Part shown: positions 36,170-48,000 of the stretch, piece by piece
Layout: the number at the start of each line of letters is the position of its first letter
Position numbering within the stretch: position 1 is the first letter of the stretch
Assembly: GCA_050084515.1 (NCBI GenBank)
Contig: CM114271.1
Span: 63,736,001-63,800,000 of the forward strand
From: Blasia pusilla
Taxonomy: Eukaryota; Marchantiophyta; Marchantiopsida; Blasiales
Direction: 5' to 3'
DNA length: 64,000 nt
Translations under genes and position numbers: made by a program
The notes under the pieces: model-generated
Told to the model about the DNA's origin: nothing
The model's input: the letters and a program-made list of their open reading frames with translations, nothing else
The model's database searches: none

Positions 36170-37269
36170 CAATCACCCTCTATCATGAGGGAATCCGGAC
36201 TCTTGCATCCTAGTCCAGACACCTAAAATGGCGTCTGCACGTCTAGCGGTCCGAATTGTCCAACAGACCTCGCATGAGTCCCCAATCAAAACTCAAAAAC
36301 ATAAGTCGTGAGTAACAATCAAATAGGGACCTCCAAAATCCACTCTATTGGACTTGGTTTGGATTTTAATTCCCAACGCCAAACTCCTGATCTGTTCCGT
36401 GCCCTTGAGTCGCCCCATGACGCCCAAGTGGCATTCAAGTCCCAAGAACCCTTGGAGACCTTCCCCCTTACTAGAACTTATGGGGATCTCTAGGGTCCCC
36501 CTACCTTTGGGAAGGGGCATATGGGCCCCTCTTTTTGGCCCTAAATCTGACTCCCTTTACAATCAGTTTTGGACCATATCTCGGCTTGTGCTTAAGCGTT
36601 TGCCAAGATCTTTGGTGCATTGGAATTGGCTCTGCATGAGCTTTCCAAAGCTACCTTATTTGTCTCATACGCATCTTATAACTAAAATTTATGGTCAAAG
36701 TATAGTCGGAAACTCCCGATGCTAGCCGCGTTATAAGTCCGGTTCTCACCCCTTGGCCATGTCTCCTTCCGAGACTCGACTTCGCTTAAGTTTGGGTTCC
36801 TCATTTGGTTTTGGTTTCCTCTTTGTGACCATAAACGCATGAAACACTTGAAATGCTCACTGCGCTTGCATCGCGCACTTGTGTTTATCTAACTCCAAAG
36901 CGCAAACCATCATAGTGTGAACTCGCTAGAGTTCGGATGTTCCGTTTGACGCTCGTTTGGTTATGAGGGTCACGACACCTTCACTCCCTCTTTTATACTC
37001 TTGGGAAGAGATAAACTCTTCTCCAAAAACTAACCCTTGAAACGACAACATGCGTGCACATGTTACTAGGTGATCCTTGACTCGGTCAATGGGTTACTTG
37101 GCTGAAAATAGAAAAAGAGGGGATATGCGAGAAACGAGGGTTTCATCGCACTAGAATTGTTGCCGACCCCATCCGACACCTCAAAACGAAGTTATGCCCT
37201 AACAACCCGATCATCCTCTATGCCATCAACACGATATAACTCTACATGTCAACTAATTAGGATGTGACA
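36170..37269 (-). repeat. Diverged LTR related to the methyltransferase retrotransposon LTR
   Basis: On the minus strand it starts TGTCACAT at 37269, like the other two LTRs. It keeps several landmarks: a GTGTCGG block near 37175, a GTCAAGGATCACC-like palindrome half near 37070, AACATGTGCACGCATGTT near 37050 where the others have AACCTG...CAGGTT, a GAAGAG...CTCTTCCC hairpin near 37020, and GGACTAGGATGCAAGAGTCC near 36200. The 3' part is replaced or longer than in the other copies. No internal coding region is attached, so it is a solo or truncated LTR. Short frames inside it (for example 36348-36725, +) are considered non-coding. Confidence 0.6.
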
Positions 37270-40200
37270 TATCCCTTATGGCTATCATCTTTCTTCTCTT
37301 TTAACTTACATAATTTCTTTATAGTATCGAAGGTGTTCATAGATGCAATGTTCCACCTATTGCATAATAGACTCATACATGGGAACACTTCTCCCAAGTC
37401 CAAATTCATTGCTCTACAATTATTGAGCCATGTAGTACTAGACTTTGAGTTTAAATATGCATGTACTTATAATTATGGCCGATACTTATATTGAGGGCAT
37501 GGGTCTTTATTGAGATTTTTCCAACATTGACGAGCCACATGCTTTTGAGAGGACATGCAAGGAGATGTGTAGCTGTCAAATTCCCATTATTCCATGATTT
37601 TTACATATGGATAGATTATCACTATTGGCAGAGTTTATGGTATGGCCAACATGCATGCCACCACTCCAAAGATACACATGTAGAACCATTGAAGATAAAC
37701 ATGGACAACATACGTAGCCTTGTTCAAGAGACAATAAACAAATTCTACAACTTATAGCATTGTTCCCCCCATGTATGTGGATAGATATCCCATTTTTTTT
37801 CCTTATGATGGTGCATTGTATCCATATTCTAGATGGAGGGAGATGGTGAAGAGGGCTTCTTCGATCCTTCTCAGAGTACCTTCTATCTCCTCATGCCTTG
37901 GGTGTGAAGCTAGGATATTATCAATGTGAGTCTATAACAACAATAACCTTGTGCAATGCAAAAAATATTGGTGGTTATATCCAACCTTTTAGTGCCCTTA
38001 TAGATAATAAAACTATGTGGGAATATGTAGAGGATCACCATGAGTGGTTCCATTCTTGATAAGATGGGGAGGAGATATTTGGAGTAACAAGGAGGGACCT
38101 ATAAACGAAGCCTACAAAGGAAAAAAAAAACATATGGACCTTATCTAGAGGGCTAGAAAAGGCCCTTTTTGCTTTGTGCATCCCACAAGCACAAAAATAA
38201 GTATGAGTTTAAAGATCAATCTATGCACAAAGTTAATACATGGACACGTAAACTATCTCTGACAAGATCGATGTTCTTACTTCTTCGACAATTTAATTTT
38301 CTTATCCATGGAATGCCACATGTGGACAAAATAACTTCTCAAAGTTAAAAAATACTCATTTAAATCTCATTTGTGATCTCTCATATTGTAAAAATTCCAG
38401 TGCGATGTACCGACAACAAAACGTAACAATAAGAGGCCAATGGATTTTGATTTGCCAATGCAAAACCAAAGAGATCCCACGATGTCCTTTCTTCTAGCCA
38501 TTGAATCCAAGACTATGTGAAGGCTTGGTCTCACGACACTATTGCTACAATATTGAATTTTTTCTAGATAAAGCTTCAAGTTAAGGTGTCATGTTCAGTA
38601 ACATATATACTTCGCCATTGCATGTGGACAGATGCTCAAAAGAGTTGATGAAAATGGAAAGAGTTTTGATACGTTATTGTGAGGCATTCAATTAATGATC
38701 ATAGATGAAATAAGATGCTTAGGAAATTAAATTAATCTTGTTTAGAATTTGTGAATGCATAGTCAAATGAATGATCCATTGTGTGTGATCATTAGCTAGT
38801 ATACTTCCCGCATGCGTTGGGGCTTTGTCTAAGTAGGTGGCCACTAATGCTGCATGAGACAATCCTCTCACAACAAGGGCAGGACCATAAGAGAATTGTG
38901 GAAAATAGGAACTTTTGCTAATATCATATGGTTGTAATCATGGACTGTTAACAAGATCCGATTCAACACGGTTCCTCACCCACACCCTAAATGCGAATGA
39001 GATCCGAGCTATGTTGGGCGCACTAAGACCATGTCATTTTTCTTACTCCACAAGGGTTCATTCACCACCTTATAGTTGAAATTAAGTTTTGCTTATGCAC
39101 TACATCCCGCTCATGATCCTTCAATCAACCAATTACAAGTAGAAGCATCAAGTTCTTAAACCATCACTCTTAGGTGCAAATCTTACATCTCCTACTCTTC
39201 TATCTCTATTATAAGTACTCACTCACTCCTTCCTTTTTCATTCACATGGATGAGGGGAATTTTAGGGTTTTGGTCTAAGTTGTAAGAACGTACGTGTCCT
39301 AGTAACTTTCTAACGGGTATTAGTAATTGAACTTCAACATGCCAAGGGTGAAGGAGACATTGTGGAGTAGGGAGAGAACAAGTGCTATCCATTGGGTCTT
39401 TATGAATTTTGAAAGAGAGTGATTTCAAGTAACTGAACTAACATCATCACATCTATCGTGAGCAAACGTGAGTTACAACCTATCCAACCAGTTGTATTCA
39501 TGGTTCCTTATTTCCTATGGAAGAATCCTATATGTCGTTGGCTATAGGAAGGTCAAAATTTGTTGTGTGCTCCGCCGCACTGAAACATTTGTCTCAACAT
39601 TTGAATTTTGAGATTAGTATGGAGTTGGTCATTGGGAAGCGGTGTTGCCGCTATAGAACAAGTACACTTGCAGAGTTTATCTGCCATGCACACAATGATC
39701 GAGTCTTCACTCTCGATGAGATTTGTCCATAGATTTGTTCATGTCATTGGGAGAACTCAATTTCATAGCAAAATATAGATGGAAAGACAACACTAAGCAA
39801 GCACAATCTATTTAGGAGTGGGACACAAATCTTATCCTTTGGCTTTGGCACCGCATATCAGACGTATTGGTTTGTCCTTTAAACTTTCACTGCCCCAAAG
39901 TTACTCTGTTGGTTTTTACCTTCTACAAAAAAATTTGCTATATTGACCACTCATTTAATAAACCATTCACACATGCACAATTGGATGTATCCATATAAGC
40001 AATAGTTATGTGTGTGGTTGTAAATAGTTCGATCTAGTTGGACTTAGTGGTTAGAAATAGTTACCTATATATATGCTTCACCTCTTACAAAAAGAGATGA
40101 GTGGAGACATTATACTTATAATAACCCCCATCCTTCCTTTATAGAATATATTACATGAGCGGCAAGAACGATTTCACAAGACCCTTCACTCTAGTGGCTC

Positions 40201-41049
40201 TCAAAGACCCGCGCTGATTTTTGAACTTCCCTTCAATGGTGTAGAGCTTTGAACGATCCGCTATGGAGATTAGCGTACGTAGAGTCTTGTATAATACAAA
40301 GAGATTGGAAGCTTATGTCCATCAAAGGCCTAACAATTATAACAATCAAGAGTACGAGTGGTTATATTTGATTGGGCAAAACATGATTCCTCACTATAAG
40401 TGAATGTAATCCAATGTGAAGGCCAAATTATGGGAAATTTGTCTTAGCGATCGTAGGGAAAAAGTGACATGTTGACTCGTGCGAAGAGCAAGTAACTTTG
40501 CACAAGCATCATGTCCATTGGAATCCTACACCCTAGCCAAAAAGCTCTACATGATTGCAATTATGTGGCTACCTTCTAAGGCAGTCGCCAAAAATCTAAA
40601 GCTTGACACAATCTAAGATGCGACACATTTCTTGTGGAAAATCTCTTATGCCAAACACTTTCGATACCGATAATAGTTTGCTTCGGCTAAGTTTAGGTAG
40701 GAGAAGTTACATGTTAGCCTCAATTTTTTCAATCGAGTAAAGGCAAGCGATATTTGTGGTCCTAAGAAAATTTGAGGGGCCAAAAAAATAGTAGAATTGG
40801 AATAAGAGCATGGAGGCAAAACAATACACGAGATAAAGTTGTACACGATCATTTTAGATGCTTTGAAAATACATGATGCTCATGCATACCAATACTATGT
40901 GCAATCGTTGCCAACTGCTTGAAAAGTTTGTTGTGTGAGTAGCTTTGACTTTACAAAGAAATGATCAACTTCACTTCTTCAGCTCCTCGAATGAACTTTT
41001 ATTCATGACATTTTCACTTGCATATTTATTGGTACTACAAGCTAGAGTA
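37270..41049. other. Gene-free interval, possible decayed coding debris
   Basis: Plus-strand frames at 37264-37757 (for example FYIWIDYHYWQSLWYGQHAC) and 39517-39732, and a minus-strand frame at 38579-38367, have protein-like composition in places but no motif I recognise. I would treat the stretch as old transposon remains. Confidence 0.3.
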
Positions 41050-41345
41050 GGCGATTTCTTATCTTAACTAAATGTCGAGTGTAAAATTTAAAAAATAATC
41101 ATATTTTTCATTTAAAAGTTTAAATATACAATTTATTTTCTTAAATCTTAGAAGAGTAATAATATTTGGCTATTTTAGGTAATTCCACTCCTCACTTAAA
41201 CTTTAAATGATATTTTAAAGTGATTAATATTTTATTCCCATATTATAAGGTCGAGGAAAAAATTTCTACCCATGTTGCCTATTTTGTCATATTATCTTAT
41301 TATTTTGTCGTATCGTGCATATGGGTTTGCCCATTATAATATAAA
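41050..41345 (-). mobile_element. Helitron fragment, copy 3 (5' part)
   Basis: On the minus strand its outer end reads ATTTATATTATAATGGGC and continues CATATGCACGATACGACAAAATA, matching the beginning of copies 1 and 2 with the initial TC changed to TT. The body matches copy 4 at an offset of about 360 bases, so the two are tandem. The 3' end is missing. Confidence 0.55.
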
Positions 41346-41399
41346 TAGATGTCTACGAAAGGAGCTTGAGTGAATGTAAAGAGATTTTCCTTTTCCATT

Positions 41400-41702
41400 C
41401 AAATTTTTTTCCCTTTCCCAAAATATGGAATAGTTATTAACATGGTTTAAAAAATCATATTTTTCACTTAAAAGTTAAAATATAAAATTTCTTAAATCTT
41501 AGAAGAGTAAGAATATTTGGCTATTTGAGGTAATTCCAATCCTAGCTTAAGATTTAAATGGTATTTTAAGTTTTAAGTGATTAATATTTTATACCCATCT
41601 TATCAAGACGAGGAAACAAATTATACTTATGTTGCCTATTTTGCCCTATTATCTTACTATTTTGTCGTATCATGCATATGGATTCGCCCATTATAATATA
41701 GA
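41400..41702 (-). mobile_element. Helitron fragment, copy 4 (5' part)
   Basis: On the minus strand it starts TCTATATTATAATGGGC after an A (41703), followed by the family's CATATGCATGATACGAC block. The 3' end is absent. Outside the 5' end is a GGATAGATGTCCACGAAAGGAG-like sequence also found beside copy 3 and beside the Helitron end at 44233. Confidence 0.6.
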
Positions 41703-42899
41703 TAGATGGATAGATGTCCACGAAAGGAGATTGAATGGATGGAAAGAAAAGTGATGTTCTTGTGGAAGGTCAAGAAACCCAAGTCTTAGAGGGCCAAATG
41801 TCTCTTTAAGATCTACTATGTGTCTCACTGAAGCGAAGGTTCAAGCCTTCTATTACCCGCAAGACTTTTATAAGAATGAAAGGCTTCACTTCTTATAGAT
41901 ATATTTTTTCTCTTCCCTACTACCACTATTCCCCATCAATAGTATAGATTTTCTTAAAATTCAAAATAAAAATAAATCTATAATGTTATTAGCAACGGGA
42001 GTCTCAGCACCGAATATATTTCAACTTGACATATGTCCTTTGGGGATGTCTCTGGTCCTTAAACATGGCCCCTCTAATAGGTTAGTTAAGGCCCTACTAC
42101 TAGTCGATTATGAGTGGAGAAGTTGCATAATACAAGTTATTTTGCAAGTAACTTCTTAATCGTCTGTTGTGAATAGAGACATGGGCGCAATAAAAACATT
42201 TGGACTCATTCCGTGTTGGTATTAGTTAATTTTTTTGTATTAGTAATTTTTCAGCTCTCCATTGCTCGTTTCTTCTCTCGTGGCCGTGCTACTCCCCGTG
42301 TTCATGCTCTCCATGCCATGTTAGCGTTTCTTCCATTTTTTTCGATTCTATTGCTTGTGTTAGTACTTCTACGAATGGTGGTAGTAATTTTTTAGCATGC
42401 GGTGTAGCTTGAGTTTTGGTTAAAAAAAACCAAAACAAGAGTTTTCATCTAATTAAAGTAGATGAGAAAGAAGACGTCTTTCACCGTGTCAAAAACTCAC
42501 TAGTTAGGATGAAACTACGAGTCAAAATTTTAGTACTCTAGCATACTGGCTGTGCTATGCGCGGGTGAAAAAATCACCATGCAGAAAACACGTCCGTTAA
42601 ATATATTACAAGTTAGCTCCTCTTGTTAGCTTAAAAGTTAAACGTGTCAATACGAGAGGAGGCCATAAAATATGTGTCAACACCAAGAGGAAGGGTTCAT
42701 AAGACCCTATCCTCTTTTAATAATACTAATTAGCATGCCCGTGCTTGCGCAAATTTATTTATTTTTAATTAGGATGCTTAGAAATTATAAGAATTTTTTT
42801 AATAACTTAGCAATATGTTTCATTTTAAAATTCAAGTATAATCTCCATTTTTTAAAACCTTACAAGAGTAATAGCATTTTATTTTCAAATAATACCTAA

Positions 42900-43320
42900 T
42901 TCTCCTAAATAATTTCATTCCTCCATAAAATTTTGGGAAAGGGAAAAGTATAAATTCCTCCTATTTCTACTCTTCCTTCCACTTTTCCTACCAAAATAAC
43001 ATCCAATAGTTGAATTATAAGTTAATTTTAATTAAGTAAATCATTTCCCTTTCCCAAAAGATGGAATAGAAATTAACATGGTTATTTAAAAAAATAATCA
43101 TATTTTTCATTTAAATTTGTCACTATAAAATATCAATTAAAAATCTTAGAAGAATAATAATATTTGACTATTTTAGGTAGTTCAACTCCTCACTTAAAAA
43201 TTTAAATATTATTTTATGTTCTAAGTGATTCATATTTTCTTACCATCTTTAAGATCGAGGAAAAAAATCCCCTCACCTATTTTGTTGTATCGTGCATATG
43301 GGTCTGCCCATTATAATATA
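42900..43320 (-). mobile_element. Helitron fragment, copy 5
   Basis: On the minus strand it begins ATATATTATAATGGGC at about 43318 and shares the CATATGCACGATACAAC block and the AT-rich body of copies 3 and 4. The element may extend to about 42543, where CTAG is followed on the plus strand by a GC-rich short inverted repeat, but that end is unsure. It abuts the foldback element directly. Confidence 0.5.
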
Positions 43321-43322
43321 TA

Positions 43323-43685
43323 TTAGTAAGGTGCCCATGTGATGCACAGGAAATTAAAAAGTTTTTGAAGAGCTAGTGTATAGCACGTGAAGGGAAGAGA
43401 TTAATAATGTTGCACAAAACTTCAAATTTGTTTCTTGCTGCCCGTAGCAGTGAAACATTTTCTTACTGCCCAGTTATTGTTATGGGAGAGTGCCCTCTTG
43501 ATTTGCAAACGCCTCTCTACTTGACACGTGGCAACTGGGCAGTAAGAAAATGTTTCACTGCTATAGGCAGCAAGAAACAAATTTGAAGTTTTGTGCAACA
43601 TTATTAATCTCTTCTCTTTACGTGCTATCCACTAGCTCTTCAAACACTTTTGTATCTTCCATGCATCGCACGGGCATCTTAATAG
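43323..43685. repeat. Foldback element with a Helitron-like 3' end at each tip
   Basis: Left arm 43323 to about 43474 and right arm about 43533-43685 are inverted copies of about 150 bases with roughly 90% identity by eye, around a spacer of about 60 bases. Both tips carry the Helitron 3' signature: the left tip reads on the minus strand as hairpin, CACCTTA, CTAA; the right tip reads on the plus strand as GCACGGGCATCTTAATAG, where CTAG is expected. The bases outside are A on the left and T on the right. No coding capacity. Confidence 0.75.
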
Positions 43686-43877
43686 TAATTTTTACTAATA
43701 GGCAGCTCGTCCTATGCACCCTAGCGAAGGGACTAATCATGTTGCACATAAAATCTATTCCCGACTGCCGGTAGAAAGGTAAAAAATTTCTTGCTGCCCG
43801 ATTGCCACGTGTCAAGCAAGCATGTATTTGTGAATCAAGAAGGCATTCTTCAATTATTATTATTATTACTACTACTA

Positions 43878-44233
43878 CTAGTAAGGTGCATGTGCAACGC
43901 ACGGGAAATTAAAAACGTTTAAGATGATGGGAAGAGATTAATGATGATGTACACAAATTCAATAATAAGAAAAATTATTATGGGAAAGTGCCTTCTTGAT
44001 TTGCAAACACCTTCTCTCTATTGTACACGAAATAATTGGACAATAAGAAAATATTTCACATGTTATACATTAATTTTTCAAACACTTTTTTATTTCTTTT
44101 ACGTTGCACAAACACCTTTTTTAATTTGCATGCTTGACACAAACATTTTATGCTTGACATGCTACAATCCAACAACAAAAACTTTTTTTTTCTGTCAATA
44201 ACCAAATTATCCCTTACCCACTAATAATATAGA
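43878..44233 (-). mobile_element. Short complete non-autonomous Helitron, copy 6
   Basis: On the minus strand it starts TCTATATTATTAGTGGG at 44233 after an A and ends with a GTGC-GTT-GCAC hairpin, CACCTTA and CTAG at 43881-43878 followed by T. Both ends fit the Helitron rule, with a total of 356 bases. The region just inside the 3' end resembles the arms and spacer of the foldback element next to it. It ends about 845 bases before the THO5 start codon. Confidence 0.7.
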
Positions 44234-44277
44234 TATATATAAAAGACATAAATGGATAGATATCCACGAAAGGAGAT

Positions 44278-44317
44278 GGCCCGTTTTTCGCTCATGGTCG
44301 GAAAGGAAAAACGGGCC
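44278..44317. repeat. Hairpin upstream of THO5
   Basis: GGCCCGTTTTTC (44278-44289) and GAAAAACGGGCC (44306-44317) are perfect inverted repeats of 12 bases with a 16-base loop. The location, at the border between Helitron and host promoter sequence, suggests either a promoter feature or transposon debris. Confidence 0.7.
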
Positions 44318-45077
44318 GTCGAAATGAAAACGGTGAAACAAACGCTTCCGTTCAAGAACGAACGGTCCCTGGAACGGTCGTCGTTGAGAAACCTAATCTG
44401 TGCGACGCGCAGATTACGTCTGGCTGTCCAAACTCCCGCGAGATGGCAGGGAACGTCGTCGATCAGGGATGGTAGAGGTGGTGATGAAATGGCAGTGTTT
44501 TGCACGGCGCGGGGATATGGTGGCGCGCTAATTGTTACGGAGTGGCGGTCGGCTCTTCGGGTCTTTTCTGACGGTATGCTTCAATTTGGAAGTTTTTTCT
44601 TCTGGTTTTGGAGAGCGGGAGATCGCCAATTGTGTGAGATTTTGGGTCAATGACTCGCCGATTCACCGTTAGCGTTATCTGCGCTTATCGGTACTGGTGT
44701 TATTTTGGAAGCATGTTGTAGGCTGGTTGGAGCGGAGGAAATGCACGGGGGTAGTTTTTGTTGTATTGAACCGGTGATACACTGAATGCTGGAGTTTGCG
44801 GTCAAGGTTTATGCTCATCTTTTCGCAGAGCGCTCTGTCAAATTTTCGCGGAAGATATTTGGCTAGGCCTTCATGGTTTACACACGAAGAGTACGCTGGA
44901 GACGCACTGCAATGAGCCTTGGGAGCCTAGTTGTCCTAGCAGTATTATTCCCCTAACGGTGTTCAATAATTGTACTGTCTTCCCAGCGAGTCAAAGGTAT
45001 CGCAAGTGATACTGAGGTCGAGGAGAGTCGGTGGAGAGGTAAAGGCTGACGCCGGTTCTTCAGCCGGAACAGAAGCC
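44318..45077 (+). promoter_or_regulatory. Probable promoter and 5' UTR of THO5
   Basis: The stretch is GC-richer than the Helitron DNA before it and has no transposon motif. The coding frame is open upstream of ATG 45078 to about 44970 without another ATG. A start with CCATGG context at 45078 is therefore chosen. No convincing TATA box is seen. Confidence 0.4.
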
Positions 45078-48000
45078 ATGGCAAAGAATTCGTATGAAGT
45101 TTTGGGAGATATTCGGTCCTCAATCGAAGATATTCTGGCGAAGATGTTGCTCGTTAAAAAGGAAGGAAGGGGAAGCATAAATCTACGGGAACTGTTGACG
45201 GAGGCGTCAGTCATGTTTGTAGAGCTACGGCAGGTTCGATTCTCGACGAACTCTATCTTGCATGTGATGAATACAAAGGGGCGTTGGAAACTTCAATTTG
45301 TTCACAGCACAACTGTTTTCTCGCCAAGCACACTATGAGAGGAGTCCCCGCGACTGTCCATGTGATTCTCAACAGATGCTTTATGACGATGGTGGCTGTC
45401 TTTTAGTCAGTTAGTCTAAAGGTTTCGTCAATTTGAGCATGTTCGTGGACTGCCTGATTTGAATTATCTGTCTGTGTAGGTCAATCGTCTGATTCTTCAA
45501 GAAGAAGATCGGGTGAAGGGGGAAACCGATTCTGCAAAGCTGCCAGTGGATCACACAACCCTTCAGCTTCACAATCTTTTGTACGAGAAGAATTACTATT
45601 TGAAGGCCATCAAAGCTTGCAAGGATTTCAAGTCTAAGTATCCGGATATCGAATTAGTTTCAGAGGAAGAATTTTTCAAAGACGCTCCAGACGAGCTGAA
45701 AGCCGATCCTAGCCTCAAAGAAGATCAACACAAGCTGATGCTGCAGCGCTTGAATTTTGAGCTTCACCAGGTTCGGTTGAAAATGAATTCGCATTGAACT
45801 TTGAATTTGAACTGGTTGTTTTCCTGGGCTCATTGACATCAGGAAAGTATCTCACATGTGGGTGTTTTGGACATAGAGTGATGGGAGTAAAGTTTCGACC
45901 AAATAAAAGATGCTGAAGCCAGCAATTTCATTTTTGGTGATTTCCTACCTGTGTAACTTCAAACGTCCGTTGACCTACTTGGCAATGATGCAGCGGAAGG
46001 AGCTATGCAAGCACCAAGAGTCGTTGGAAGCTCGGAAGAGAACGCTGCAAGAAAGCATTGCTACCCGACGCAAGTTCCTCTTCAGTCTCCCTTCTCATCT
46101 CAAGGCATTAAGGAAGGCCTCCTTGCCTGTGCAGCAGCAACTGGGAATACTACACACCAAGCGTGTGAAACAGCATCAGCTGGCAGAGCTTCTACCTCCA
46201 CCACTGTACATCCTGTACTCACAGCTCCTATCTCAAAAGGATGCATTTGGTGAAAATATCGAGCTTGAAATTTTAGGAAGTGCCAAAGATGCACAAATGA
46301 TGGCTCGGCAGCAGGCAAACAGGGAAGCTAGTGAGTATTGCTGGCTGCTTTCAATTCTCTCAGGCTGTAAATGATAGTACTGTGACACCTGTGTTTCTTT
46401 CATCACACTTGTCTTGTTAGAAGTGGTAGAAAGATGTGCCAGTCCCTGACTCGGTGTGTCAGGGCTGAAAACTCTATGGGAAATTTAGACCTATTTCCAT
46501 CTGGTGGGTAGGGATACATTGGAAAGCCGGCGTTAGGAAGTAAAATTTTGCTTCTTTAATGCAGGTTCTGCATCTGGAGTTACAGAGGATGCCAGGCTTG
46601 AAGAAGATGCACATGAAGAAGAGGATGACTCTCAAAGGCGGAGGAAGAGAGTGAAGAAATCTCATGATAAGGAAAATGCAGAAGTTGCGGGAATGTACCA
46701 GTCTCATCCTCTGACCATAATGCTCCAAATCTATGACAATGAATATCCGGGAACAGAGAAGGCAAATAAGCTGCTCACTGTCTGCTTTGAATACCTGCCG
46801 CGATTAAATGTTGTCTGTGCAGGGATTGATGGTGCTTCTCAAGGAGCTGATTCAAGTAGCCTACTTGCAAACCTCTTCCCTGATGACACTGGATTGGATT
46901 TGCCCAATCAGGTGTGTTGGCAAATCCTGGATGGCAGTCTGTTGGTATTGTGGTTAGGGTCATCATTTACACAGTCCCATTTCCTTTGTTATCCCTGCTT
47001 GAGTGACTCAGATGTATGAAAGGGAGGTGTTCTGAAATGGTGCCATGAAAGGCTGTCTTTGCGACAGTCCTTAAAGTCGTTTGTATTTTGCACTCTGATT
47101 CACTATGGTGCGGATTTAAACCATCTGCGAAGAATAATTGAAATAAAATGAACACGGCACATGAACAAGATTTACAATTGAGTTGGATACTTGCCAATAA
47201 GGCAAGCCAGATAACAAACCCTTCTGCTTCACATGTGCAATTTCCTGCAATTCGGTCAGACTAGGACTCTGCATGTGACCCTGGCCTGTGACCCCTTTCC
47301 ATGGGACCGGGTTCTTGAACCACGGGAAGATCACCATATTCCCACAATCGATGTCTCCATGAAAATTTTAGCCCGTTTACAACAAACAACCTCGCAAAGA
47401 AGTTTTGAATGATTACCTGATCCAGTCACGGGTTACTTGGTTGCACTTTCAGGTATCTAAACTTCAAGCAGGAGCAGGATTTGTGTATGATGAGAAGCGC
47501 CCGTTGAGACCTTTCATGTGGGCTCAGCATCTTGCTGGCATTGATTTTCTTCCAGAAACACCACCCCTGTTGCCAGATTCTGGAGGCGTTGCAAATGGAG
47601 AAGTTCCCAAAGGGGCCATAGTGGCTGCAGGTCTAAGTACATATAGACAACAACATCGTGTTCTGACTGTTATACAGCAACTTCGCATTCGGAAGAAGGC
47701 TCAGCTGGCTCTGAAGTGAGTCAACACTCCTGTGAGTCCTGGACCGGTCCCTGAAAGAAGCAAATTCTAAGCCATGGATGGAGTTGGCATATCTCTTGCA
47801 ACATTATAGTGTTCTTCAGGAGTGAGAAATTTTGAGGGTTCTCTTTCACATTTTGGGTAGATGAAGTTCATTCAGTCTTTCAAGAGGTGGAGCAGTTTTG
47901 TGGTCCACCTGTTTTTTTTTAGAGGCATGCACAGTTGATCTATGTACGTTTTTCTTACATCTATAGTCACAATTCTGAAATGTCTAAGCTCCTTGTCTCG

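Noticed and set aside
36348-36725. 125-codon plus-strand frame
   Set aside because: It lies antisense inside the diverged LTR and does not resemble a known protein.
42543-42575. A possible Helitron 3' end (CTAG with a nearby GC-rich inverted repeat) as partner of copy 5
   Set aside because: The sequence differs from the other 3' ends of the family and the flanking base rule is not met.
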